Assembly (NCBI GenBank): GCA_946811695.1
Contig: OX328125.1
Span: 102,830,176 to 102,894,175 of the forward strand
DNA from: Gonocerus acuteangulatus
Lineage: Eukaryota; Arthropoda; Insecta; Hemiptera; Coreidae
DNA: 64,000 bases
Direction: 5' to 3'
The notes under the pieces were generated by a model, which searched no databases, was not told where the DNA came from, and saw only the letters and a program-made list of their open reading frames with translations. The position numbers were made by a program, and so were the translations under genes. Below are positions 9,600-20,535 of the stretch, piece after piece; within the stretch, counting starts at the first letter, position 1, and every line of letters begins with the position of its first letter.

Positions 9600-10030
9600 C
9601 TTGGGGCTATTAAGCAAGGATTTAAAGAAGCTTTAGCTATTTATTTTACCACTGGTCGCCGGAAAAATTAACTATTTGTGTCGAGAGAGAGCTACGGATT
9701 ATGGATACATGGGTCGGGATCGTAAAAATTAACATCGCCAGTGTTAGATCCAACTCTATACCAATCGAAATGGATGATGTATTTTTCTTGTTTTTAATAA
9801 AAAAAAGAGGCTATTTATGTATTTAGCTTCTTTGATTAATACCTATATCATAAAAAAATAATATTTTTCGTACAAAAAAGTATAGACTATAAAAAATATT
9901 TATTGAAATATCTAATTATATAATTCAACCTAAATATTTAGAGCTAAAAGTAATCTTAAATGAATAATAAAATACAGTTTTCCTACGATTAGAAATGTTA
10001 AGGGAGGAAATTATATGAACGTTTTTACGG
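9600..10030. other. No recognised feature
   Basis: AT-rich sequence between two minisatellites. No open frame, inverted repeat or family match was seen. Confidence 0.4.
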
Positions 10031-10031
10031 A

Positions 10032-10496
10032 CGCCGAGAGGAGGGCGAGAATAGCTTCGTAACTAGGGCCCGGCCAGGTAGAGAGGAGGGCGAGAATAGC
10101 TTCGTAACTAGGGCCCGGCCAGGTAGAGAGGAGGGCGAGAATAGCTTCGTAACTAGGGCCCGGCCGGGTAGAGAGGAGGGCGAGAATAGCTTCGTAACTA
10201 GGGCCCGGCCAGGTAGAGAGGAGGGCGAGAATAGCTTCGTAACTAGGGCCCGGCCAGGTAGAGAGGAGGGCGAGAATAGCTTCGTAACTAGGGCCCGGCC
10301 GGGTAGAGAGGAGGGCGAGAATAGCTTCGTAACTAGGGCCCGGCCAGGTAGAGAGGAGGGCGAGAATAGCTTCGTAACTAGGGCCCGGCCAGGTAGAGAG
10401 GAGGGCGAGAATAGCTTTGTAACTAGGGCCCGGCCAGGTAGAGAGGAGGGCGAGAATAGCTTCGTAACTAGGGCCTGGCCAGGTAGAGAGATGGCC
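10032..10496. repeat. 45-bp minisatellite, ~10 units
   Basis: The unit contains GAGGGCGAGAATAGCTTCGT then AACTAGGGCCCGGCCAGGTA. Units are nearly identical: an A/G difference in GGCCAGG/GGCCGGG recurs and one unit has a C-to-T in CTTCG. It is GC-rich against its AT-rich surroundings. Since 45 is a multiple of three, the minus strand shows an open frame of 15-residue repeats (SLPGRALVTKLFSPS) across the array. The frame exists because of the period, and nothing beside it looks like a gene. Confidence 0.9.
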
Positions 10497-10559
10497 GTAC
10501 TACAGGGTCGGTCAGCCTGCACTAGCCGTCGTAAGCAAAAGGTTAAACCCACGAGCGAA

Positions 10560-10969
10560 TTTTATTCGTCTTGAATTACATATTTACAGTTGATTTTAAT
10601 TAGTAAAATGAATTTGCTAGTAAAACAAGATACTTAAAATGACAACGAAATTTTGGTTGTTTGGAATAGAGCCTTCTCAGCAGTAGTCGAAGAGTGAGTA
10701 CGTTTTCAGTACATAATTGTATTGACGTATACAGCCTTCCTCAAGAATGAGGATTAAAATTATCTGATTCTGTGTAAGTTGGCTACTGTCAGTTTCATGT
10801 GCTTTGTGGTGCCTAAGCTATCTCATTTCTTACAGATGTTGTTGACATTTTTCACGAAATACTAAAAAAAAAAAAAATATTAATTTCTGTTCTATGCTTT
10901 CCAAATGACACTAGGAATAACTACGGAACCGCGCTAAGATAACGCAGTTCCTGCGAGTCAAACTTTTTT
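10560..10969 (+). mobile_element. HelB element, 3' part
   Basis: It matches the 3' portion of the HelB copy at 36955-37264 (TGAATTTGCTAGTAAAACAA; AATAGAGCC(T/A)TCTCAGCAGT) and ends GGAACCGCGCTAAGATAACG, CAGTTCCTGCGAGT, T-run. The 5' part is missing; the 45-bp minisatellite lies immediately upstream. Confidence 0.7.
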
Positions 10970-11320
10970 ACATGTGATTACATTTTTCACGGAAAATTAT
11001 TTTATTTTTTTATTTATTTAATGTGTTCCGCTGAATTGACGATCAACACAAAAAGATTAGGAATTTTTCTATGACGAAAGATTAGGAGAAGAGAGAAATC
11101 ATTTTTATTAATGAAATGCTGCCCATTTTCAATAGGTTGCTACCTCACAGCCTACTTATCACTCCTTGTAGGAGATTCATTCGTCTTCCAAAAAAGAGTC
11201 CCAAAATATTTTATTTAAAAAAAAAAAGAAAAGAAAAATAATAAAAAAAGGAAAAAAAGACAGATCGGTAACTCCGAGAATATCTTCTCCTGTGATGGTC
11301 CTTCATGTTTATCCTCCTTT
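10970..11320. other. No recognised feature; A/T-rich, polyA near 11218
   Basis: Contains an A-rich run at 11217-11262. On the minus strand this is a T-rich stretch directly after the R2-like LINE coding remnant, so it may be that element's 3' end. Confidence 0.4.
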
Positions 11321-11323
11321 TGC

Positions 11324-11921
11324 TTAATTGTATAAGTGGTGATGAAGAATTCCTAGCGAGTCTACAATGATGGACTCAGCCAATTTTTGCAAATGTTCGA
11401 ATTTTATGTCACACTCTTGGAAGAATTCTGCTGTAGTCCTGGGAATAGCACCTCTTGCCCCGAACCAAAGCCCTCTTACCTCGAAATCTCTTTCTCCTTA
11501 AGTTTCTAGGAACTTCTCCTTTAGGTAAGGGATGCATTTCTCATAAATAGCTTTCTTCTCTTTATCGACTTTTGAGGCCTGGTCGAGGTCATTGCATTCG
11601 TACCTCACTGTAGGGTCGACGATTAGGGCTTTTCTACTTTTCTTATGAAATGCCAAAACATCTTTAAATCTAGTTGAACCCTCTGAGTCGATGCAGTAAA
11701 CCTCGTCGAAACAGGCATAGTCCTTTTTTTCCAGGAGGTTTTGAATTTCTTTTTTTACATTATGGTGTCGCCTGGTGACGAGAAGGGAGTTGTAGGGGCA
11801 TTTTCCCAGCACGTGAGCTGGTGTTTCAGTCTCTCTACTACATTTGCAGCAGAGGGGCCCTACTTCACCCAAAATTCGTCCACTTACACCTGCCACACCA
11901 GGTTAAGTTAAGTTAAGTTTA
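11324..11921 (-). pseudogene. R2-like LINE, restriction-like endonuclease remnant
   Basis: The minus strand from ~11921 reads VAGVSGRILGEVGPLCCKCS, a zinc-knuckle pattern C-x2-C...ETPAHVLGKC (CCHC), then RRHHNVKKEI. A segment RKALIVDPTVRYECND follows, resembling the catalytic region of the restriction-like endonuclease that lies C-terminal to the reverse transcriptase in R2-type LINEs. A TAA at 11495-11497 interrupts the frame. Beyond it the same frame continues (FEVRGLWFGARGAIP, typical of the family's C terminus) to a stop at 11324-11326. The reverse transcriptase is absent; a stop lies just upstream of the VAGVSG segment, marking the truncation. Which R2-related clade it belongs to cannot be told from this piece. 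Confidence 0.75.
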
Positions 11922-12204
11922 ACTTTTCCTATTCTAAGTTTTCTAAGTGAGGACACTGAGTGAATCAGACTTGTCCTTTCAAACAATTATGAGATTATTT
12001 ACCCTGATGTAACCTTTCACTCTCAAACTTCAAAATTATGGACCTTAACATAACTTGATTTAATATGCCAGAAGATTAAACTAAACAGGTTAGAAACGTC
12101 ACAAATATAAATGTTTAAAAAAAATTGGCAACACCTGCTAGTTAGTTCAATAATCCATTGATCCTTACCCACTCTCACGTTCAACTTACATAAATTTTTA
12201 AATT
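11922..12204. other. No recognised feature
   Basis: Short GTTAA repeats at ~11904-11920 (TTAAGTTAAGTTAAGTTTAA) mark the junction with the LINE remnant. The rest is AT-rich and unassigned. Confidence 0.35.
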
Positions 12205-12952
12205 AATTTGGGTAAAAATGCAGTTTCCAGCCCTCCAAACCGATTTCTTTCAAATTTTGCACAATAACGTATTTTGATGCACTAAACACGAATACGATAA
12301 AAAAAAACGTCGGATTTAACTAGGAAAGAAGTTATTAAGCACTTAAGTTCAATGTTATGCAGGTTATGAGAGCTAATGTAAACAACTAAATTTGTGACGA
12401 CTTTAAGGCATAAATGACGACTTTAAGGCATACATGCTATGCGTTTCCGCTCGCTACGCTCGCTCAAGAAGATAACAAAACCCCAGTCATTCCAACTCGC
12501 TAAAATTAATAGAATATAATATTAAGCACTAAAGTTAGGAAGGTTATAAAACTAGGCGTCAACAGCGTATTTGTAAACACGCGCATGCGCAGATATGTAA
12601 CATTGGGAAACAGAGAACTCTCATTTGAAATGTTCAGAAACCATTTATTCGAAAATATTGTCAATTTTAAGGGCATCGTCACCTGTCGCTTAAGGGCATA
12701 CGTGCTATGCGTTTCCGCTCGCTACGCTCGCTCAAGAAGATAACAAAACCCCAGTCAATCCAACTCGCTATAATTAATAGCTCTCATAACCTTCATAACA
12801 GTGAACTTAAGTGCTTAATAACTTCTTTCCTAGTTAAATCCGACGTTTTTTTTTATCGTATTCGTGTTTAGTGCATCAAAATACGTTATTGTGCAAAATT
12901 TGAAAGAAATCGGTTTGGAGGGCTGGAAACTGCATTTTTGCCTTAATTTGGT
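12205..12952. mobile_element. Inverted-repeat element IR-1
   Basis: Arms of ~170 bp (about 12205-12378 and 12786-12952) are inverted copies. Landmarks are CCTCCAAACCGATTTCTTTC against GAAAGAAATCGGTTTGGAGG, and GAAGTTATTAAGCACTTAAG against CTTAAGTGCTTAATAACTTC. The interior has a duplicated block TATGCGTTTCCGCTCGCTAC (12439 and 12707). No target-site duplication or transposase was seen. Fold-back or MITE-like; the family is unknown. Confidence 0.65.
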
Positions 12953-12967
12953 TCTAACTGTATATTT

Positions 12968-13632
12968 AAATGTTGACTTGGTAATACTGAAGATTACGCT
13001 CCTCCAAACCGATTATTTTCAAATTTGCCACTATAACGTATTTTGATGCACAAAACACGAATCCGTTAAAAAATAAAGTCGCTCTCAACTAGGAAAGAAG
13101 TTATTAAGCACTAAAGTTCACTGTTTTGGAGGTTATAAAAGCTGGCGATTGTCTTAGTTATAAATTATGGCAGTTTTGATGTCTTCTTGGGCGAGCGGAA
13201 ACGCATAGTAATAATATGAAAATATAAAATATAAATACCGTTCTTCCTAACCTCCTAGACATCTTCTGATGCCATGTTCGGTGGATATAAATCCTCAACG
13301 ACACCGAAAATGCCTTTAAGCGCTCTCCATATTTATGGAAACGTTTGAAGAGAAATTCGGCTAAATAACCATGTAAATGGTGAGATTGTCTGCCATATCG
13401 CGGAATATTATCTCATGTTTACTTTTATCAATTATTCGAGGGTGCGAATTATAAAGGCATTAGTTAATACGTTGTTTACGACAGGTTTTATAACCTCCAT
13501 AACAGTAAACTTAAGTGCTTAATTACTTCTTTCCTTCTTCGGATTCGTGTTTAGTACATCAAAATACGTTATAGTGAAAAATTTTAAAATAATCGGTTTG
13601 GAAGAGGCTAAACTTCAGTATTACCGTTGACT
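12968..13632. mobile_element. Inverted-repeat element IR-2, related to IR-1
   Basis: Arms at about 12968-13160 and 13474-13632 are inverted copies. Landmarks are GGTAATACTGAAG against CTTCAGTATTACC near the tips, and ACTATAACGTATTTTGATG against CATCAAAATACGTTATAGT. The arms are a diverged version of the IR-1 arms (shared CGTATTTTGATGCA and GAAAGAAGTTATTAAGCAC), so two relatives sit side by side. The interior has GGCGAGCGGAAACGCATAG, the inverted form of the IR-1 interior block. Confidence 0.65.
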
Positions 13633-13754
13633 TTTTAGAGCTTCCTCCGAAGGAAAGTAGCTATTGAGGTTGCACTCATGACGGAATTTTTGAAAAATTT
13701 CTTCAAATCCATATCGATCCTACCTAGTAGACACCGAAAATGACCCCCGTTAAA

Positions 13755-13756
<2 letters not shown>

Positions 13757-13841
<85 letters not shown>
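13757..13841. repeat. (TA)n(GT)n compound microsatellite inside HelA
   Basis: About 25 TA units followed by about 17 GT units, at the position where other HelA copies carry pure (TA)n. Confidence 0.9.
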
Positions 13842-14653
13842 TGTTAACACGATAGCGGCCAGAGTTTTTGTTTTTTCGTCACGATACTTGGTATATAGCA
13901 TTCAATTAGCAAACGATTGACACTAATTTGACCATGCCAGCCGTAATATTTGTTATTTTTCAACGAAACTTGGTATTCGTAGTGGTGATCTAGAGAGAAA
14001 AGTGAGATGTAAAAATAAACTAAATCGGTTCGTTAGAAGGGGTGGGGGTTAACCCCGAACCCAAAACACTAATTTGACCATGCCAGCCATAATATTTGTT
14101 ATATTTAAACGAAACTTGGTATTCGTAGTAGTAATATGGAGAGAAAAGTGAGATATAAAAATAAACTAAATCGGTTCATTAGGAGGTGGGGGGGGGGGGG
14201 TTACTTCGGACCCACAATACCAATTTGCCACTACCGGCCGTGATTTTTGTTATATTTCGACGAAACTCGGTATTCGTAGTGGTAATCTACAGGTAAATAT
14301 GTGTTGTGAAAATAAACTAAATCGGTTCATTAGGAGGGGGGGTTTACTCCGGACCCAAATTACTAATATACTCATACTGGTCGTAATTTCTGCTGTATTG
14401 TAACGAAACGCGGTATACGTCGTGGGTAACTCATGGGAAAGAAGTATTGTAAAAATGAGCTAAATTGGTCAATCGGAAAGGGGGGTTTACTTTACAATAT
14501 ATTTCAATAGAATAGCCTGCCAGACGTAGGTTCGCATGGCCGCCGCAAGGAGCGCTTTCTACCACTACAGGGACTGTATCCTGTTCCTGCGTCATATCAA
14601 AAGTCGAAAATATTAAGTTTTTTGTATTTATTAAGCAGTGTAGTAGGTACCAT

Positions 14654-15188
14654 TGTACCGAAATAAATTTAATTTGAAAGACTCACTTACCAACACCTGG
14701 GGTGGTACAATTTATCCGGATAGACAACGGATAGCCAGGTTCGATGAGGTATGAAACCCAGGTGATCCAAATACAAAAAAAAAGAACACAACAAGATACT
14801 CAGAGCTGGTAACTATATTGAGATAAGTACAAATGGTTCCCAGTAAAAAGAACAAATACATATACATATATATATATATACCTTAAATATAATAAATATC
14901 TTGAAATACCACCAATAGTTCCCAATAAAAATGTATACACACATATACCCAAACACAATCAATATCTAGAAATACCAAAAAAAATAAATTCCCAATAAAG
15001 GGTAAGCATGTATATATATATATATTTTATATACCATTAATACATAGAAATATCACAAGAAGGATTTATATTATTCAAATATTGAATAATATAGTAAAAG
15101 ATATCGATAGATAAACATATGTGCATATACACCAGATACTATCAGTAATCTGGGAAGAACAAAAATAGACTCTTAATAAAAGCATAAA

Positions 15189-15246
<58 letters not shown>

Positions 15247-16449
15247 CACAAGAAGGAGTAATATTATTCACATATTGACTAATATAGTAAAAGATATCGA
15301 TAGATAAACATATATGCATATACACCAGATACTATCAGTAATCTGGGAAGAACAAAAATAGACTCCTAATAAAAGCATAAATATATATATATATATATAT
15401 ATACATACACCAGGTATAATTATTAAACTGGGAAGAGGCAAAAATATAGACTTTGAATAAAATCATGAACATACACCAGATACAATCAGTAATCTGGGAA
15501 GAAGCCAAAGATAGACTTACGATAAAGTCATAAACACATATATATCAAATATATTTAATTTGGGAAAAAGACACAATTCTCAAGACTCATAAAATTTCAT
15601 AGTCTGGCCTGGCCAATAACTACATGAGAATAATACATGACGATAAAACTGAAGTCCATAACTATCCAATAAATTGGCATAGTAAACACATAGTGAAGAA
15701 TTATTGAATTGCAACTACATGTACAATTCCAAAACCTGGCATAGCCACCAATATCAAATTACAACAACACAATATTTTGGTGATCTGGCATTGCCAATAA
15801 CTTATTTAGCGATAGTAAACTTAACTTTTCCCAAATTTTTAAGTTATACACAATATAGTTACTTGCACTCATGGCAGTACTTGGACGGCAAAAAAAATTT
15901 AAATGAGGCCTGGAGATAAATGAAACGTGGAGACTGGTATCCAGCAGAAGATAAAATGTATGGGTTACTCACTCATATGTCCCACAATATGCTCTAAAAG
16001 CCTACCACATGGAGTTCCAATCACATGTTCGGCCAAAACGATAAACGGAGAAGACAAATGCCGCCTCTTTGTGCTACTGGATCTTCATTTTCATTGTTAA
16101 CAAAAAGGACGCCTCGGTCGCTCCTTAAAAGCTGGAAACCTCATACTTGCAAAGAAAACTTTTTTTTTCTAGCAACTGCTTCTACGCCATTTTCTCACAG
16201 ACTCCCCCTAGAACCGACGCCTCTTCTAAACAAGGCCAACCGACCACGGAAAAAAACAGAAGAATAAAAATGTTAAATTGTATACAAAAACTATTACATC
16301 CAAAATGGAGAAGAAAATTGACTATCTTTTGTGGATAGTAAACATTTACAAGTGGTGCGAATTCCGAATAAAATATAAAACGTGAAATGTTATCAGTCCA
16401 AAGAGGTAGAGAAAGCAGGTTCTCACTCCCCGCAGGGCGCCACGTCACA
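14654..16449. mobile_element. Candidate solo LTR, ~1.8 kb
   Basis: It splits HelA precisely: the host reads ...TAGGTAC-CAT at 14653 and resumes CCATGTGTAAAC at 16450. The insert begins TGTACCGAAATAAA and ends GCGCCACGTCACA, so it has TG...CA ends and a 4-bp duplication CCAT (14650-14653 and 16450-16453), as LTR retroelements do. No second LTR, primer site or coding frame was seen, which favours a solo LTR or a short non-autonomous element. Several AATAAA signals lie inside. A 1.8-kb solo LTR would be long, so another element type with a 4-5 bp duplication remains possible. Confidence 0.55.
15050..15404. repeat. ~190-bp tandem duplication with (TA)n inside the LTR-like insert
   Basis: Two copies, each with TAGTAAAAGATATCGATAGA, CACCAGATACTATCAGTAAT, TAATAAAAGCATAAATA and a terminal (TA)n, lie head to tail (15050-15241 and 15243-15404). 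Weaker third and fourth repeats of the CAGTAATCTGGGAAGAA motif follow to ~15560. Confidence 0.8.
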
Positions 16450-16762
16450 CCATGTGTAAACATAACTCTGGAAGGAAATTAATTACAAAATTAATAATTG
16501 AACATTTACTCAATACAAAATTAAAAGAGAACTACTCATGTTTTTATTTTATTTATGTAGGATATTTTAAGCAAATTGTTCTGGAATCCAGTCTAAACTA
16601 CACAAATTCTGCGTTTACGGACTTTTTTTAATTTCATAGTTACCTTATTCTGCGTCCATCCAAAAAATTGATACAGCAAATCAGTTGCGGGCTCTATAAA
16701 CAAATAATTATTCGAGTAAAAATCGTTGACGACCAGATTCGTACAAAATATATACTTGTAAC

Positions 16763-17152
16763 CAGAGTTGGGCATAATTTTATTTATAAATAAAAATACG
16801 AATTTATTCGTACTTCATATATTTGTGAATACGAATATAAATAAATTCTTATTCATAAGTGTGAATACGAATTTATTTTTATTCACATATATTAAATATA
16901 AAACTACAAATAAAATTTTATTCGCAAATTTTTCTGGGAATAAAAATAAATTCACAGAAAAAATTGTAAATAATCACAAAATATGTGAATATTTACAAAA
17001 AATCAAGTGATTACAAAAAAAATTACATTAAAATATACGAATAAAAATTTATTCACATTATAATTTGTGAATAAAAATTTATTCACAATAAAATTCTCAA
17101 ATAAATTATGAATTTATTCGTATTAAGATGATGTTACGAAAGTTATTGAAAG

Positions 17153-17204
<52 letters not shown>

Positions 17205-17255
17205 GCGTTTAACGTCTAGGTTATTAGCGCCTATATTTTTTGTTTAAGTACCTCC

Positions 17256-17337
<82 letters not shown>

Positions 17338-17800
17338 GGCACCTTCAATAACTTTCGTAATATCATTTTAATACGAATAAATCCATAATTTATTTGCGAA
17401 TTTTATTGTGAATAAATTTTTATTCACAAATTATAATGTGAATAAATTTTTATTCGTATATTTTAATGTGAATAAATTTTTATTCGTATATTTTAATGTG
17501 ATTTTTTTTGTAATCACTTGATTTTTTGTAAATATTCACATTTTTTGTGATTATTTACAATTTTTTCTGTGAATTTATTTTTATTCGCAGAAAAATTTGC
17601 AAATAAAATTTTATTTGTATTTTTATATTTAATATATGTGAATAAAAATAAATTCGTATTCACACTTATGAATAAGAATTTATTTATATTCGTATTCACA
17701 AATATATAAAGTACGAATTTATTTATATTCGTATTCACAAATATATGAAGTACGAATAAATTCGTATTTTTATTTATAAATAAAATTATGCCCAACTCTG
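16763..17800. mobile_element. hAT-type palindromic element with ~400-bp arms
   Basis: The tips are CAGAGTTGGGCATAATTTTA and its inverse ending GCCCAACTCTG. An 8-bp target duplication with one mismatch flanks them: CTTGTAAC at 16755-16762, CTTGCAAC at 17801-17808. The CAGAG..GGGC tips and 8-bp duplication are hallmarks of hAT elements. The arms (to ~17156 and from ~17338) are inverted copies made of short AT-rich repeats of the GAATAAAAATTTATTCAC type. No transposase is present. The centre is a poly(T)-SINE relic-poly(A) block. The right arm has one extra duplicated segment near 17690-17745. Confidence 0.85.
17157..17335 (-). mobile_element. SINE-B relic between long poly(T) and poly(A) runs
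   Basis: A ~40-base T-run, then AAAAGGCGTTTAACGTCTAG and GTTATTAGCGCC, which inverted matches the SINE-B 3' end (GGCGCTAATGACCTAGA). A short linker and a ~77-base A-run follow. It sits at the centre of the hAT palindrome. The T-run is the SINE tail; the origin of the A-run is unclear. Confidence 0.55.
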
Positions 17801-17850
17801 CTTGCAACAACGTGTTATGTTAATTAATACAATAGATATGAGAGAATGTT

Positions 17851-17854
<4 letters not shown>

Positions 17855-17898
<44 letters not shown>
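17855..17898 (+). repeat. (GA)n microsatellite
   Basis: About 18 GA units just beyond the hAT element's right flank. The 17900-18150 stretch after it is unassigned. Confidence 0.9.
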
Positions 17899-18159
17899 CG
17901 GAACTAAGAATCGATAGGAGAGCAAGGAGATTAGAGAATCCCGGAGGACAAGGAGTACTAAAGCCACTTTATAATGGCTACTAATGACGTCATTATCTAC
18001 TATAATCCTACCACACCTCTTTAGCACGCTCACTCAGACAATATTACAATTTATTTTTATAGGAGCAGGCAATTATAAAGGATTGATCTTTAATTGGAAA
18101 ATTAAAAACCAATATTTTGGTGTGCCTTTTGAAAGAGTAAAATAAATCTTGAGCATTTG

Positions 18160-18308
18160 GGAAAGGATGACTTGAACGTTTTTTTTTTGTTTGTATTTTT
18201 TAAGGCAATTCAACAATGTGGGACATTGTTACCCATTATATTTGTAAAAATCTATATTTATTTTAGTTTTTCGCAACTACGGCGAATAAACTGCTTGTAC
18301 AGAAGAAA

Positions 18309-18375
<67 letters not shown>

Positions 18376-19082
18376 CACGTGTCTGTCTGTTTTTCTGTTT
18401 GTTTGTTCATTATACAAATCTACGCCGTTTGAACGATTTTGACCAAACTTGGCACACAGGTAAGTCTTGATACGAGAAATCTCCTAGGCTAGATCAAAAT
18501 AGTCAAATTTCAAAATTTGGTCAAAAGGTCAAAAGTTTTATTCAAGAAAAATTGGCTACACTGAACCATTCAGATTGTGACGGCCATTTTGAATAATGTC
18601 TCAAATTTATTTGTTGATGTTCTGGATAATTAGAATATCTCGAACTCATTGATGACTTTATATCATTATATAATCATATAATGCAGTGTATTTTAGTTTT
18701 TATCTCAACAGTTTATTTCAACGTTCTTTGAAAAGAGCTTTCTACTCGCAGGCTCTGCTACTGGCCTCTTTCGGCTGTTAGATGAAGTGCAAGAGAAGGC
18801 TGTTAGATTTGTGTGCTGGCCTCTGCAGGTATCATTATGAACTGAAATAAATTCACCTCGTTTGACCGATTTTCGTAAAGGGGCCCATAGACGACCAACT
18901 TGGTTGTCAACCTTGTTGCCAACTTGGTTGCACACAGACGGTCAACTTGTTGTTGCCAACTTCATTTGCTGATCAGTTCTGATGCGAACACACGCTTGGG
19001 AGAAAATGAGTTACGATCCCGTGTTGTCTTTTAGAGTTCTAAAAGAATTGTGTGAGGATGATGGAGAAGTGTTTCTTCCAAA

Positions 19083-19113
<31 letters not shown>

Positions 19114-20242
19114 GAAAAAAAAGAAGAAAATTGTGGTCAAAACAGCGGTGCTTACAACGTCCTGAGTTTTCTCATTCAAATATATTAAGCAAGGACCGAA
19201 ATAAAAATTAAATGTTTCCTAAAAATGATAACAAAAAAATGACTTTATAATTTATATATTTAAAATTATGATTAAATGTTATGAAATAATTTTTATTTTT
19301 AAGTTTTTAAAATAAAAATTATTAGAAAATTGTTTTAAAAAAATAATGAAATATATCATTTACGATGGAATTTTTATTTTTATTTCCCAATAATAAGAAT
19401 TAAAGATAAAGTGAAACTCATTTATTAAATATCTCTTATCCTCGGAATAAATAAACAAATATGGATTTGGAACCTTTTGTTTATTAGAAGTTATTTGTTT
19501 ATGTGAGTGAATCAAAGTTCGTCTAAATCCAATTGATTTGTATGAGTATATATTGTACATTCTAGACTTCGTTTTTGTGTATTACTTTCTATTCATTATA
19601 GCACTAATATTTCTTTTTTATTATTTAAAATAATGTTTATAGTTAAAGTAAAAAAGAATTTTGTTTAAAAAAAATTTGAAATAACATTATTCAAATAATT
19701 TTTATTTTTAAGTTTTTGAAATAAAAATTTTTAGGAATTTTTTTTTTTAAATAGTAAAATATATCAATTACGATGGAATTTTTATTTTTATTTCCCAATA
19801 ATAAAAATTAAAGGTTAATATTGTACACACCTATTATATTTACCGAACAGATAATCTACTTGTATACCCTCTTTTCGCAAAAATACTTAAATACAAGAGA
19901 AGTAAAAACACGAAGAGCAACCGCAGATTGACAACCAAAAGACAGTTCACTATTGAGGTTGTGATCAGTGTTGTCAACTTCCCCACAGACGCTTCAACAA
20001 GGTTGCCAACATGAGGCTCCGCCTACCGAAAATCAAAACGGATTTCATCTACACCAACCGTTGTACAAACCGTTTACTCCAACCACCAACCTGCCCACAG
20101 ACGTGCAACATCTCCTCCAACATGGCAAGTTGGCAACGAGGTTGACAACCAAGTTGGTCGTCTATGGGCCCCTTAACTGGGTATAGACAACTAGGTATAG
20201 ACAGAAAGTAGGTGTAGCATGGCACACTGGGTAACAGCTAGT
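18160..20242 (+). mobile_element. Helitron-like element with CTAG end (family HelC), nested
   Basis: A (TA)n array (18310-18372) is followed by GTCTGTCTG and blocks such as TTTGAACGATTTTGACCAAA and CTTGGCACACAGG. The body is split by a Harbinger element (18879-20173) and resumes AACTGGGTATAGACAACTAG. It ends GGCACACTGGGTAACAGCTAG with T after it. A small GTG...CAC stem lies ~12 bases before CTAG, as at Helitron 3' ends. The left end is not defined. No Rep/helicase coding was seen, so it would be non-autonomous. Confidence 0.5.
18879..20173. mobile_element. PIF/Harbinger-type element, non-autonomous
   Basis: The tips are inverted over ~45 bp: AGGGGCCCATAGACGACCAA on the left and its inverse ending CGTCTATGGGCCCCT on the right. 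A 3-bp TAA flanks both sides (18876-18878 and 20174-20176), the TWA-type duplication of PIF/Harbinger elements. Extra GTTGCCAAC/GTTGTCAAC copies lie subterminally. The interior has an A-run (19080-19105), two diverged AT-rich copies of a TACGATGGAATTTTTATTTT block (19361 and 19770), and no transposase. Confidence 0.8.
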
Positions 20243-20535
20243 TTAAAAAAAAAAAAAAAAAATCAGTCCCGTAACAGGCCACGAGTGTCCTGAGGGCCAG
20301 ATACTATAGAGGTATCAGATTCATGACCATACGGCACACTAGGGAGATAGTTTGGTCAGTACTATGCTCCGGCCGCCTGATTTTCCCCTTGGCCGCTTCG
20401 ACTGCTAGAGTCATTAGCACCCAAGGTACCCATTATTAAATTAATTAAAGGCTGGGTTGGCCTAGGGTGGTCAGGGAGGCCGAATTCAACCCATGAACGA
20501 AGACACTAGAAGAAAAAATCTTTATTGCTTGCTTG
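20243..20535 (-). mobile_element. SINE-C copy 2, 5'-truncated
   Basis: On the minus strand it begins near AATAAAGATTTTTTCTTCTA (the tRNA-like head seen at 4262 is lost) and continues through the same body to TTACGGGACTGA and a ~19-base T-run. A 15-bp duplication TGGGTAACAGCTAGT flanks it (20228-20242 and 20536-20550). This confirms both the retroposition and that the T-run is the true 3' end. Confidence 0.85.

Larger units (their letters stand above)
13636..16627 (+). mobile_element. HelA copy with an LTR-like insertion
   Basis: It starts at TTCCTCCGAAGGAAAGTAGC, followed by the conserved 5' block, (TA)n(GT)n at 13757-13841, and several ~143-bp quasi-repeats, each with AAACTAAATCGGTTC and a G-run before TTTACTCCGGACC. 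The element is interrupted at 14654-16449 and resumes with ATGTGTAAACATAACTCTGG, exactly as in the uninterrupted copy at 22590. The 3' end (ACGGACTTTTTT) has lost the subterminal repeat and hairpin by a deletion between two CTG triplets. Confidence 0.8.

Noticed and set aside
9197..9636. Two overlapping ~130-residue frames over the 43-bp array
   Set aside because: The same peptide repeats in rotated frames, showing that the openness follows from the unit sequence.
10025..10552. 175-residue frame over the 45-bp array
   Set aside because: Same period effect; the frame consists of 15-residue repeats only.
14654..14760. Second LTR or primer-binding site near the start of the LTR-like insert
   Set aside because: The first 100 and last 100 bases of the insert do not match each other, and no convincing tRNA-complementary stretch was seen.
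18157..18432. Hydrophobic IYIYIY frames here and at other (TA)n arrays as membrane proteins
   Set aside because: They are translations of TA dinucleotide repeats.
18982..19188. Transposase of the Harbinger element
   Set aside because: The 68-residue frame runs into a poly-lysine A-run and has no DDE motif; the element appears to be non-autonomous.
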